Assembly (NCBI GenBank): GCA_009746045.1
Contig: RPFO01000264.1
Span: 372,001-436,000 of the forward strand
Length of the DNA: 64,000 nucleotides
Reading direction: 5' to 3'
Origin: Mesostigma viride
Lineage: Eukaryota > Streptophyta > Mesostigmatophyceae > Mesostigmatales > Mesostigmataceae
In this document: positions 28,969 to 39,441 of the stretch, in pieces
Layout of the letters: each line of letters starts with the position of its first letter
How positions within the stretch are numbered: position 1 is the first letter of the stretch
Program-made: the position numbers and the translations under genes
Notes under the pieces: model-generated
Told to the model about the DNA's origin: nothing
The model's database searches: none
Seen by the model: the letters and a program-made list of their open reading frames with translations, nothing else

Positions 28969-31350
28969 TTACAGTATAGGGTTTTTCATCTTCTGAGTCA
29001 GCAGGTTGACTGCGAATGCCAGGTCAGGCCGAGTGCATCCCATCGCATACAGGAGTGCCCCGGTGATCGCTTGGTAGACGCGAGTGTCGTCCGCGTTGAG
29101 AAGCCCCCCCTCACCACGGGGGGTGTTGGGGACGATGGGCGTCTTCACCGCCCGTGGGGAGACCCCAAAGCGCTCAGCGAGGGCCTCCAGGTACGGGCCT
29201 TGGTGCAGAAAAACTGTGCGCGCCGGCGGGTCGAGGACCAGGGAGACCCCCAGAAAGAGGGAGGGGGCATCCGTCTCGGTGATCTGGAAGCGCTGGGACA
29301 CCCGTTGGGTCCACTGCGATAGCCACTCCGCCGAGGAGTGGGAGACCAGGAGATCGTCGACATGGACGAAGGCAAAACCACCAACATACAGGAACAGACA
29401 CGTGTCCGTGGTGCTCTGGACAGCGCCAGTCTCATGGATGAGGTAGTCCCGGAGCGTGTGATGCCAGTTCCGGGGCGCCTGTTTGAGCCCATAGAGGCTC
29501 CGCCGGAGGCGCCAGAGGTACGTTTGGCCAGTGGGGTCGCGCTCCTCAAAGCCCTTGGGGGGAAGGACATACACGTCCTCCTCCAACTCAGCATAGAGGA
29601 ACGCGGTGCGGACATCCAGCTGCCGGATGGGGTGGCCAGCAGTGCCAGCACGATCGAGCCAAGCCCAGGCGCACGGTGGCAGCACGGACGGTGGGAGCAA
29701 AAGTCTCACCGAAATCAATTCCCTCGCGCTGTGCAAACCCCTTGCACACGAACCGGGCCTTGCACCGCCCATCAGCTTTCTGGGCGAAGACCCACTTGGT
29801 GGGCAGGAGCTTGGCACCGCGCGGAAGATCACGCACATGCAGAAGCTCGTAAACCTGGTGCTCCTGGAGGCTGGCCAGCTCACTCTCCATGGCCGTGCGC
29901 CATTCCGGCAAGGCAAGGGCGGCAGCGGGAGAGGAGGGCACGGACGCAGGCTGGCTATGAAAAGCAGCAGCGAAGCACAGGTCGGCGACAAGTGAGTGAT
30001 GCGCGTGGATCCGTGCAGCCTTGGTGACAGGTTGATCCGGCCAGGAAGAAAGCGCGTCATCCAATACATCATCGCCCCCGAAACCAGGGGGAGCGGGGGT
30101 GTTACTGCCATGAGAAAGGTCGCCACACAAGGCAGCACCACGGGAACCCCACACGGGGAGGAGACCTGCAGAGGCACCAGGGGACGCCGGAGGAGAATAG
30201 CCGGTGCTGTCAGCCGTGCTCTCCAGGTCAACCGAGGTACTCAAATGCGGCGCCGGGAGGCATCCCCGCCCCGGCGTGTTCATATGACGCGGCAGAACGC
30301 GAGTGGCCAGAGGCCGCCCGCGCAACAGAGGGGCATGCTGTCGAGCATCTGACACGGTGAGGTAAGATGTCGGGGCCGAGGCAGGAGCCGGAGCCGTCGG
30401 AGCAGGGCCATTCCGCACAAGTGCCTGGATGGCCACAGTGGCGGCCGGGGGGAGAACGAAACGCTCAGGAGTCCCCCCGATGCTGACATAGCTGTCCTCA
30501 CGGCCTGCGGGCAAGGCAGTGGAGGGCGTTGCTGGCCCCCCAGAGTCCTCGGCAGAGGCAGAGGGTAACTGCAAAGGGCAGGAGTCAGCATGTCGGCGGG
30601 AAAGAGGTCGGCCTCCGCAAAGGGGGCCGCCGGGAGCCACTGCGCAGCCTGCGGGGCCCGGTTGCGCCACGTCTCGTCGAACTGCACGTGCTTGCGCTCG
30701 ATGACACGCCCGCCGCCCGTCGCCTTGTCGGGCACCCATACGAGGTAGGCCGGGGAGTCAAGCTTGTATCCCACGAAGAGGCCATCCTCAGCGCGAGAAT
30801 CAAACTTCTCACGGGCTGCCCCCTCAACCAAGACGTGGGAGGGGCAGCCAAACACACGCATGCCGGATAAATCCGCAGGGCGCCCATACATGAGGAAGTA
30901 GGGCGTTGCGTGCTCCGGGTTGCTGCGGCAGGGCAGCCTGTTGATGATGTAGATGGCGCATGCAAAGGCTAGAGCCCAGAACTCCTTGCCGAGGCCAGCA
31001 TGCGCCAGCATGCTCCTGGTCATGCTAACTGCGACGCCCCAGAATCGCTCCGCCACGCCGTTCTGCTACGGCGTATAGGGGGACGAGAACTCTTGCCGCA
31101 TGCCATACTCGGCGCAGACGGCGCGCCAGTCCGGCTGGCCAGTGAAAACCGCGTCTTGGTCGGAGCGAAGCTCCACAGGCGCCGTGGCCGCGGACGCCCG
31201 GAACGGCTTGATCTCCGTGGCCAGGAAGTGACGCAGGCTCCCAACGGCAGCGTCCTTCGTCTTCAGGAAGTAAACCCAGTGAAAACGAGTGGCTTCATCC
31301 GTGATGCCCAGGACATACCGCCAGTCCCCCAACACGGCAGGGGTCCGCAT
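28969..31350 (-). pseudogene. R6 integrase C-terminal part and RT (nonsense and frameshifted)
   Basis: Starts after the TIR element with RTPAVLGDWRYVLGITDEA and RSDQDAVFTGQ. Then SPYTP-TAG-QNGVAERFWG, with TAG (~31065) where R1 has GAG for Glu. A long Pro/Ser-rich linker precedes RT (KWVFAQKADGRCKARFV). After a frameshift near 29670 come QLDVRTAFLYAELEED, SLYGLKQAPRNWH and the canonical box FVHVDDLLV near 29350. The frame breaks again at 28969. Confidence 0.88.
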
Positions 31351-31527
31351 GGCATTACAATTTGTTCAAGTGGCCCGCCGGAGCGGCTGTACAATTTTTC
31401 CCAGTGAGCGCGCTGCCAAGTGTACTTGTGGGCAAATTTTTAGGTGCCCCGTCACTTCGAGGTACTAAAAATTAGGCTACGGTACGAATTCAGCGAATTT
31501 CAGCGAATTTTCAGTCGAACCAAAGGA

Positions 31528-31700
31528 AGTGACGTCAACTACCAAAAAGTTTCCGTTACGAATTTTCAGCCCAACACTCGCGCAAAATGAAGTGACGGCA
31601 ACTACCAAAACGTTTCCGGTTACGAATTTTCACTCCCACACGTTTGCACAAGAGGAAGTGACGGCAACTACCAAAAAGTTTCCGTTACGAATTTTCAGTC
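31528..31700. repeat. Three ~60-bp tandem repeats in the TIR element
   Basis: gaagtgacggcaactacc followed by aaaaagtttccgttacgaat recurs three times with small changes. Confidence 0.8.
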
Positions 31701-31710
31701 CCACACTTCG

Positions 31711-32020
31711 CGCGAATTTTAGTAGGGCTGCACGCAAGCTACCTTTCAAAATTTTGCGCTAGTATGGAACGCATTTCATTCGTCTGGAGGAACGCTGCCC
31801 GCCAACTACCCCCGTTCAGAATGTTCCGCCGAAATTTACTTGAGATTTGGAAATCTGAACGTGCGCGCAAATTTTAGTAGGGCTGCACGCAAGCTACCTT
31901 TCAAAATTTTGCGCAAGTATAGAACGCAATTCATTCGTCCGGAGGAATGCTGCTCGTCAACTGCCCCCGTTCAGAAAGTTGCGCCGAACTTTACTTGAGA
32001 TTTGGAAATCTGAACGTGCG
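31711..32020. repeat. Two ~155-bp tandem repeats in the TIR element
   Basis: The block from gcgaattttagtagggctgc to tttggaaatctgaacgtgcg occurs twice in a row, the copies ~90% alike by eye. Confidence 0.8.
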
Positions 32021-32136
32021 GTTGGAGTTTCGCGGGGAAACCCAAGTTCCCTAGTAATTCACCAATGACGCGCTTCGAACACTTGCCCGCTAAAACCTAA
32101 GCAGCCGCTCCGGCTGGCCACTTAAACGAAACTTGA

Positions 32137-33317
32137 TGGACCAAGCAGGTCGCAGTGCAGGTGACGGCGAGGGGTCGCGCAGCGTGGCGTCGTGCTGGGG
32201 GGAAAGAGCTCTGCTCCGCCGCAAGTGACCGGCAGGGCAGGAAGGACACGTGGGAGCCTTGGGACCGTGGGTCACCATGTTTGAGGCGGGGTCGGCGGCT
32301 AGCCGAGCAATACGATCTGCGCCAGCGTGTCCGAGGCGCAGGTGCCACTGCATCAGGTCCACGGGGGCGGCCGATGTGGCTAGGGCATGGGGCGCCACCC
32401 CGCGGAGCAAGTAAATGCCGTCACACTCCACGAGGGGGAACGTGCGGGTCCCCAAAGTGAGGCGCAGGTGCTTAAAGTCCACATCATGGCCGGCTTTAAA
32501 GAGCTGGCTCACCGAGAGTAGGCGGGCCTGAAGGCCTGGGACATACAAAGCTGGGCCGAGGTGCACGTCCGGGGTGCCGAGCCGGAGATGCAGAGTGCCC
32601 CTGCCGCCCGCATGCAGATTGCCGCCCGAGCCGGTGATGCGCAGCCGGAAGGCGGGATCAAATCCATCGCCAAAGTCCGCCCGGTGAGGCGTCATGTGGT
32701 ACGTGGCACCCGTGTCAACCACCCACTCCGGGGCACACCTAGCCGAGGCCGTTGCGGCCGTGTGAAGCACAGAAGGAGCGGTGGTTGAGGAACCAGCCGT
32801 CGAGTCCGAGGAGGTGCTGGGGCGGGGTGCCGAGAGACGACTGCCCGAGCGGGACGGGGAAGGCGCAAGGCCGTGCACTGGACGAAGCGAGGCCTGCCCG
32901 TGAGGCTGCACACCGTCGCGCAGGGAAGCACCCAAAGGGTTGGCGCGCAGGGAAGCACACAAAGGGCCTCGACCCACGTGGAACACGTACGTCGTCTCCA
33001 AGGGAGGCAGGCCTGCGTCGGTGTGATGGGCGTGCCCGGCGCCGTCACCGCGGAGGTGAGCAGGGCGCTGGGCGGGATGGGCAGTCCAGCAGGTGGCGGC
33101 GTCATGTCCAGGCTTGGCGCAGATGGAGCAGGGCGGCCCGCGACCACGCCCGACCCCTGTGCCACCACCGCGACCACCGCCGCGCCTGCCGCGCCCCCCG
33201 CTGCTGCCGCCATGGCCGTGGCCGTTGCCGTGGCCTTTGCCGTGGGCGCGGCCGTTGCCGTGGCCGTTGCCGCTGCCGTTGCCGCTGCCGCTGCCGTTGC
33301 CGCTGCCGTTGCCGTTA

Positions 33318-33368
<51 letters not shown>

Positions 33369-33679
33369 CTTCCGGTGCCGTTGCTGTTGCCGTTGCCGTT
33401 GCCGCGGGCACCGCCATTCCGTGGGCCACGCCCCCGGCCAGGGGTATGGTACGCGTGCTTGGAGGCAGAGCCAGAATCTGCAGGGGACGGGAGGCCACCC
33501 GTCAGCAGATCTTCATCTTCCATCAGGCGCTGCCGCAGGACCGGAACAGTCTCGACCTCGTCAAGACGGAGGGAGATCAGCGCAGGCCGGTACTCTGCGC
33601 GCAGACCGCTGAGGACGCTTGCAATGAAGGCAGCGACTGGGAACGTAATGCCTGCAGCCTGGAGCTTGGCGTACAGCAT
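32137..33679 (-). pseudogene. R6 gag C-terminus, protease and GAG-pre-integrase
   Basis: From 33679 down: AKLQAAGITFPVAAFIASVL (end of gag UBN2-type domain), a Gly-Asn repeat of ~60 residues, the zinc knuckle CSICAKPGHDAATC, protease WVVDTGATYHMTP, and pre-integrase MQWHLRLGHAGADRI followed by CPSCPAG. The protease has a normal D-T-G. A second frame just before the TIR element gives LHCDLLGP, the standard integrase start, so a slip in the C6 run near 32203 is likely. Confidence 0.88.
33232..33412. repeat. gttgcc microsatellite encoding Gly-Asn in R6 gag
   Basis: Six-base gttgcc-type repeats (minus ggcaac, Gly-Asn) with ccgctg variants. Long ORFs on the plus strand here (Ala-Val, Leu-Pro, Arg-Cys) are by-products of the repeat. 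Confidence 0.85.
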
Positions 33680-34379
33680 GCAGTTCCGAGCGGTTCACAT
33701 ACGGCTCCACAGTCTCGCAAGCAGTTTGACGAAGCTGGGCCATTTGTTTCCACAAGTCCAGACGCATGGACTTGGTGAGCTTGCCATGCTCATAGACCTG
33801 GATGAGCTTGGTGATGGCCAGACTGCCCAGGCGACGATCCAGGGGGAGCGTCTGCATCAAGGCACGCGCAGGCCCATCGACGACAGCCAACAAGGCAACG
33901 TAAAGGAGCCGATCCAGTTGCACGTTCGGGATAACACCTGCCAGCACTCCAAGAAGGCCAGCATAAAGGGAAACAAGGCCCAAAAAATGGTCCTTAAAAG
34001 GGATCCACAGCGTCCAATCTGAGCCGGTAAAAACCTTGACCCCACGAACATCCTTCAAAAGCTCCTTGCAAGCCACAAAGGAGGCTCGGGCGGGGCCCCC
34101 CCCCGCCGTACCACGGCTCAAACCACCACCATCAGCAGCCGGATTCTCACCGTCGGGAGCACCGAGGGCGACGTCTTCGTCACCACCTGGCGGTTGCAAG
34201 GCCAGGGCAGCCAGCCCAGCTGCGGCGTCAAAAAATACTTCGCCTGGGAGACCCGAATCGGTAACGGTTATGGACGATGCAGTCAAAGCGGCCAGACCGG
34301 CAGCGTCGTCGGCATCAAAATCGTTACTGCCAGCAGCGCGACTCGCGGAAGCGACCTAGCTACGAGTGCCGGAAGCCAT
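33561..34379 (-). pseudogene. R6 gag N-terminal part
   Basis: ATG at 34379 gives MASGTRS and then TAG at codon 8; the frame then stays open (LAALTASSITVTDS ...). The gag domain is seen at VKVFTGSDWTLWIPFKDHF, LGSLAITKLIQVYEHGKLTKS and LDLWKQMAQLRQ, equivalent to R1 gag. After CETVEPYVNR the frame slips (about 7 extra bases near 33675), and the true continuation MLYAKLQAAG is in the next frame. Confidence 0.85.
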
Positions 34380-34616
34380 TTCAGAAAAAAACAGCAGAAA
34401 ACTCCGAAAAAAAAAGGTAACGTTGACTAAGAGATTCCGGCCAGGAATCGAATCGAGCACTTTTGTATTCCGCGCCAGACGGGAATCAAATCTCCGCCTA
34501 CGCTGTCGTCACGCAAATCTCGCCGAAATACACAAATCTAATAAAGTGGTACGCGAGCAGAGCCTCGAGAAAAGACTTTTACCAGCGGTAAGCAGGTCGA
34601 AAGGCGTGCGAACCGC

Positions 34617-34628
34617 ACTCCGATGCCA
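34617..34628 (-). promoter_or_regulatory. R6 primer-binding site
   Basis: Minus TGGCATCGGAGT directly after the LTR end CCCAAACA; close to R1's TGGTATCGGAGG. Confidence 0.8.
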
Positions 34629-35061
34629 TGTTTGGGAGTGAGAAAACAATGTTTGCCACAACGTTTTACTTTATTTCACTCAGATAAAAATAAGTCTCAG
34701 TCAGCAGCTGGCCGGCTGCTAGTTCCACCACAGGAGTGTGTGAGGTGTGAGGTACTGAGAGAGCAAACATTGTGCGTAGCTTCGCCTTTTAAACAATTCC
34801 AGGCTCAGCTACTGGGTAGCAGTTATGATCTTCCTACAACGTGGCCACACCAAACCGGGTCTTTTCTGACTGTGTGGCAGTTACAATCATAACGTGATCT
34901 CAAGCCAACCATTCACAACCAAAGTTCAAGGTCAGTCACAGAATGACTGGGTCACTTATGGAACAGAACTTAAACATGCGGCACATGCCCGTCCATGCAG
35001 TCCAGAGCTAGCACTAAACTATAAGTACTAGTTTCAGGCAGGTGTGTCGATACTTCTGACA
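34629..35061 (-). repeat. R6 5' LTR
   Basis: 433 bp. Minus-strand ends TGTCAGAAG...CCCAAACA (TG...CA). Followed by TSD ggctt at 35062-35066. Confidence 0.92.
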
Positions 35062-35729
35062 GGCTTCACGGCACCCTTGCCGGCCAGCTCCTGAGCAGCG
35101 CCACTGAGCGCCATGATTTCGCGGATGCAGGCGAAAGCAGCAGCCTTGCTTGGCAGCTTCTCCTTGGTCAGGACGGACGCCAGACTCTGCACGGTGCTTT
35201 CTGACATAGCACCGCTGCCAAGGGCCTTGCCCAAGAACAGGACCACCGAAAAATCATCAGCAAATTTTAGATTGGTTTCTTCTAGCATCCGCTCGAAGGC
35301 CAGCGTGGCCTTGGCAGTGTCACCTGACACTTGGAACGTCAGCATCTGCATGACGTCCTTGATGGACTTCACCAGCCCTGTCGGCGCGAGAAGCTCAGTG
35401 AGCCGCTCAAGGAAATGATTCCAGTCCCATGCCTTCTCCTGGGCGATCCGAATCAGGTCCCGCACCGCCTGCGGCCCTTTGCTGGCCAGTGGAGCCCCCC
35501 GCAAGATCCGAAAAATCTGCGCGGGAGTCTTCACTACCGTGCGGACTTTCTCCTCCCAGGCCTTGATTGCCCAGACAAAGTCACGGTTTTCCTTGTCCGT
35601 AGCCTTGTCGGCCAACGGCTCTGGCAGCATGCGAACCACCAGTTCGTGCTGTCGCAGCTCCTTGTAAGCATCGGCACCATCGCCAGTCAACTGAATGGCG
35701 TCCGTGTCGGAACGGGAGCCGCGAGCCAT
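35062..35729 (-). pseudogene. R5 gag, N-terminal part (split by R6)
   Basis: ATG at 35729 (MARGSRSDTDAIQL), 24 bp inside the candidate 5' LTR. A helical capsid-like domain: YKELRQHELVVRMLPEPLAD, DFVWAIKAWEEKVR, WNHFLERLTELLAP, LAFERMLEETNLKF and KLPSKAAAFACIREIMALSG. It is open up to GAVKP, where R6 interrupts; the zinc knuckles continue at 27839. No stop or frameshift in this half. Confidence 0.82.
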
Positions 35730-35753
35730 TGTAAATAGCAGCTTTTGAGTACG
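35730..35753 (-). promoter_or_regulatory. R5 leader with non-canonical primer site
   Basis: Minus CGTACTCAAAAGCTGC follows CTCAACT, as in R3 (CGTACT) and R8 (CGTATT). Confidence 0.5.
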
Positions 35754-36123
35754 AGTTGAGAATGAGAATGATGTTTGCAAGAATGCGGCACTAGGTGCCT
35801 GGGTTTATTATCAATTTATATGTTTACAAGTCATGTGTGCAACCCCAAGATTGCGATAGGCCTTATCGACATTGCACCAATCACATTTCATGTGCATTAG
35901 CGATTTCCAAGAGGCACACTGAACTAGCGTTACGCCAGCGTTGCACAATGCTTCTAGACGCTTCTAGAATCATTTACAAATATCCATTAGCAGGGAATAT
36001 TGCCGTATTTTTCTGCCCGCTGAAGGGGTGTTTTATCTCATCAATCCTTGGCACGACTTCAACAGCCTGACCGACAGTCAGTGCTCGACAGTCAGCGTGA
36101 CCACTAATTATAATGCATCAACT
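35754..36123 (-). repeat. Candidate R5 5' LTR (370 bp)
   Basis: Plus-strand ends agttgagaatg...gcatcaact, the AGTT/AACT pair of the lineage; no coding sequence inside. The right border is inferred from the motif because the partner LTR is outside the window. Confidence 0.5.
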
Positions 36124-37205
36124 TGGCTATACTGCCACCATGGTCATGCACACAAGCTGTGTGCAGCAATTGTGAGTATTGTTTCACAGATTTACATTCC
36201 ATTATGCATGCACCAGTTTATACACGCATTTCGGTCATGCGACAGATTGCAACTGATATGTCGCCTATACCTACCAATAATACTAATAATACTAATAATA
36301 CTACTACTAATAACAATAATAACAACAATACTCGTGGTAACAGACGGGACTCCTTGAAAACGGTGCACCATCTCACTCCTCAAGGTAACTTGCGTACCTC
36401 ACCTCCTTCTCCTACTACTGGTGGTCGCCGTCGTCCCTCTCTTACCCCACCTACCTTTGAACAACGTGTCAGATTTAGTGATGACCCCTCTTTTACCCTG
36501 AACCAGGCCCCTGCCCCTCCTGCAGCCTTGGCTCAACCCTGAATTAGTTCCTCACTCCCTGACAATGCTTCTAGGCCTCCTCCTCACCCTGTGCCTTCCA
36601 TCCCTGCTTATAACACGGGTCGTACCTCTGCCCCTGTCGGCCCTTCTGGTGGCCCTAGTGCAGTTCCATTTTATCCTCCTGCTTTTTGGTCCTACCCTGA
36701 CACGGCCTACGAGGCTGCCCAGGTCCCTACCCATGTGGCTGAGTTAGAAGTTAATAGTGATTTTAGCACCATGCCTCTAGATGACAGAAATTATGATCAT
36801 TTTGCCTACTCCTCCCTTCGTGACCCATATACTGTTCCCTTCTCCTATGGGCACCATCCTGAAACGGTGGCCCCTTCTAGACCCCTACCCAAAACCTTTC
36901 CTCTTCCTTCCTTCTATCCCTCTTATGTAGCAGTTGAAGACAGTGGTCCTATGGGTAAATCTGATCCTTCCCATCCTCCTAAGCCCCCTGCTCTTCCCCT
37001 CTTTGCTAACCTTCCCAAGTTGGATGTCAAGTCTACCCCTCAACAGTTTTTCACTTTTATTATGTTGCTTACCCAGAACACAGAGTCGTGGCAAAATCAT
37101 AATAGATGGCGTCTCCCTGATGCTGTATTAGTCCCTCACTATCTTACTACCTGTATCACCCCTGAGCTTGCTAACCTCATTCAGTGTGAATCCTTGGCCT
37201 CTCAT
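36124..37205 (+). pseudogene. R7 gag, N-terminal part, with in-frame TGA (plus strand)
   Basis: ATG at 36258 (MSPIPTNNTNN). An Asn/Thr repeat from an (aat/act) microsatellite at 36276-36330 is followed by a Pro-rich disordered region. A TGA at 36540-36542 is in frame and the frame continues (SSSLPDNASRPPPHP ...) into a gag-like domain: LPKLDVKSTPQQFFTFIM, then HYLTTCITPELANLIQC. At ESLASH (37205) R8 is inserted; the frame resumes at 57641. The only LTR-type coding sequence on the plus strand. Probably a gypsy-like gag; no pol is seen. 36124-36257 is its untranslated leader or LTR. Confidence 0.72.
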
Positions 37206-37819
37206 AGTTGTATGAGAGTTGCCCTGAATTCCGCCATGGTTCTTGCAGGAATGTTGCCTTTATTAAGAATAAGGAACACAGACGTAAGTCACGTCACTTC
37301 CAAGACTGCACGCAACACAGACGACAGGGTCGCAGTGCCAAGAGAACGTGCACGCAAGAACTAGCGTCCCGGTGCGACCAAGTCACACATATAGCTTGCT
37401 AGGGACGCGTCCAAGTATTCAGCTGTACTGTCACAGCTGAACTGTCAATCAATTGATTACACAGACTCTGGCACGCCTTTGGCGCGCAGATCTATCAATT
37501 GTCCATACGGCTAGTCCTGTGGACCTATCCGTACACTACTCAGCATCAATTGTCTCATAGGTCCTGGCGCGCTACAGCACGCCTACCTATCAATTGACCA
37601 TCAAGTCCTGTACAAGTCCTGTCAACGTCCTGCGGACTATCAAAGTGACACTTGTACATCCTGTGTCCGTACGCGCCCACAGTGGCGCGCCGGGTACTGT
37701 CGGCACAGCCTAGGAAACGTCATAACTTTTACGTTCCTTAACCAAATGAGGCGTTCAAGGTGCCGTTGGAAAGAGCGTAACAATCTCTATCCATCTAACG
37801 TAAATCCTTTACGTTAACT
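37206..37819 (-). repeat. R8 3' LTR
   Basis: 614 bp, plus-strand ends agttgtatgag...tttacgttaact. Rich in caattgat-type inverted motifs (tatcaattgtc, tcaattgacc). Confidence 0.93.
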
Positions 37820-38772
37820 CCGATCCCTTCTTTTCTTTAGGGATCACATCCCCTGCCAGGGACCCTTGAAGTAGCTTGAAATGTCCTTCACTCCAGCTTG
37901 AAGCTTGCACAGATGTCTTTAATGGCCATTGCCATTCCCCCAGCCTTTTCTTTGAAGGAACTGGAAAAGAAACAGATCTGCCACAGGGAAAACCATTTCA
38001 TGAGAAATGGATAAAAACCTATGGAAGTGGCATTACAGAGTACCACCAGATATTAGGAACACACAAAATTAAATACATACAGGTTAATTCTATGAGGTCT
38101 TCTCCAGGAATTAATCCCATCACCTCGGTAGAGCCTCCAGTACAATGACCTTCTGGCGGTGAGTTACATTAATCCCAGATACTAATCCCATAAAACCCAG
38201 TACATATTCAATATAAGTACCATAAATCCATGACAATTAAAATACCACTTGACAAAGTATAAGGCGTATTACAATAGTTTGCCTGTCATTCTCTCAACAG
38301 GGGTCTATTGGCGCCCGTCTTACGGCGCCCCGGCCGTCTACTTGCCAGATGGTAAACTGCCACAGCAAACAAATGACAAAATGAAACACATAGGCAACAA
38401 TTAAATCCTGCCCTGGGGAACTAGGGAAGTCTGAACAGGCAAACACCTGAACAGGCCAGCTTGTAGAAACATAATACCAGGGAATCGAACCCCGCCCTAT
38501 AAACCCCAGTATGAAGGTTCCCAGACCATTGTGAGAAGTATGTACAAATATACATTTCTAAATAGAATACATGGTCTGTAATGGACCTGTCAACCTTGTA
38601 TAGTCAACAGCATGAACCCCAGCCAAAACCTGGCTGTATCCTGAATAAAATCAGAGTGAGTGTACCATGGTCCATGAGCCTTAGTACAGACTAAAATACA
38701 GGTATTATGCCAGTCACAATGCTGACACTACCACACAACCTGCTCTCCAATGCCCTATAACCAGGCACCAGC
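37820..38772 (-). other. R8 3' untranslated region
   Basis: No gene. Polypurine tract (minus aaaagaagggatcgg) next to the LTR, hairpin ggcgcccgtcttacggcgcc at 38310-38329, T-arm-like element at 38478-38497. Same layout as R3 8601-9535. Confidence 0.65.
38478..38497 (-). other. tRNA T-arm-like element in R8 3' UTR
   Basis: Minus ggcggggttcgattccctgg, with the B-box GGTTCGATTCC. Upstream ~35 nt on the minus strand, cttcatact would sit like an anticodon loop, but no acceptor or D-stem pairing is visible. Confidence 0.5.
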
Positions 38773-39441
38773 TTAGACAGCTTGCAGAGATGGGTCCATC
38801 AGAGACTGAAGAACCTTGTATTGCACTGCTGCCTTCTGCACTAGCTTGGTCAAAGCATCAGCAGGATTGTCAACCCCAGGGATATGCTCAATATTGGCCA
38901 AGGAGGACAATTCCTTAAGAAGGAGATAATCCAAGTCCCTACTTCTGGCCATCTGCCTGTGCACAAACTGCACCATCCCCATGGAGTCTGTTTTGAGAAG
39001 AGTGGTAACCTGAAGTGGCCAAGGAGTGTTAGAAGTCATCTGATGAAGCAACTCCTTCAGATAAAGGCTTGTGTGAATGCCTTCACAAATAGCCCTGCAT
39101 TCTGCCACATCACTGCTGACAGCCACCCGTTTGTGCAGGCGACTAAACCAGCTCACCAAACTCCCCAGGCCTTCCTGTCTGAGCACAAAGAGCCCTGCAG
39201 CCCTGCCCCTGACCTTGGAGACCTGCCTGCTGTCCATTGAGCTATCCACATACAGCTCCATGCAAATGGGTTGTGATAAATCCACTGCAGACAACAGAAT
39301 GCCAGATGAAGCCCTGACCTGATCAGCCACCTTGGCAGACCCTAGCTCCATCAGCATGTCATCAGGCAACCTGGCTATGACCATAAGGTCTGGCCTGGAA
39401 ATGCCTGCCACCCAAGCAACCATGCCCTCACCATGGGACAC
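38773..39441 (-). pseudogene. R8 RNase H
   Basis: LMVIARLPDDMLMELGS (RT connection), ELYVDSSMDSRQVSKVRGRA, SWFSRLHKRVAVSSD, AECRAICEGIHTSLYLKELL, KTDSMGMVQFVHRQMARSRD and GVDNPADALTKL. All four RNase H catalytic positions are present. Intact in itself, but the RT frame upstream differs by one base near 39430-39510. Confidence 0.88.

Larger units (their letters stand above)
31353..32136. mobile_element. Non-coding TIR element (MITE-like) inside R6 integrase
   Basis: 26-bp terminal inverted repeats at 31364-31389 and 32102-32127 match at 24 of 26 positions (core ccggagcggctg). The body has no gene and consists largely of tandem repeats. It separates ALRPAWS from RTPAVLG in R6. Candidate target duplication tgg (31350-31352 and 32137-32139). 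Confidence 0.75.
27845..35061 (-). mobile_element. R6: Ty1/copia LTR retrotransposon, degenerate
   Basis: Two 433-bp LTRs, TSD ggctt (27840-27844 and 35062-35066), initiator-tRNA-type primer site and copia gene order. Lesions: TAG at gag codon 8, a frameshift in gag near 33680, a TIR element in integrase, a TAG in the integrase QNGVAER motif, frameshifts near 29670 and 28890-28970. By eye the LTRs differ at about six to nine positions, more than in R3, R4 or R9. Confidence 0.93.
27313..36123 (-). mobile_element. R5: HxDD-lineage element, 5' half only, split by R6
   Basis: Pieces: 5' LTR candidate 35754-36123, gag start 35062-35729, gag end and integrase start 27313-27844. Removing R6 and one ggctt joins GAVKP to TPAVNADG in frame. 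It is cut at its integrase zinc region by R2; the rest would lie left of the window. Confidence 0.75.

Noticed and set aside
32752..34022. Long plus-strand ORFs (up to ~309 codons) rich in Arg-Cys, Ala-Val or Leu-Pro
   Set aside because: They are antisense readings of the Gly-Asn hexanucleotide repeat and of R6 gag, which has a zinc knuckle and protease on the minus strand.
34356..34379. Shared gag N-terminus MASGTRS in R4 and R6 as evidence of exchange
   Set aside because: Seven residues only; the nucleotides differ at several third positions and nothing downstream matches. Chance is possible.
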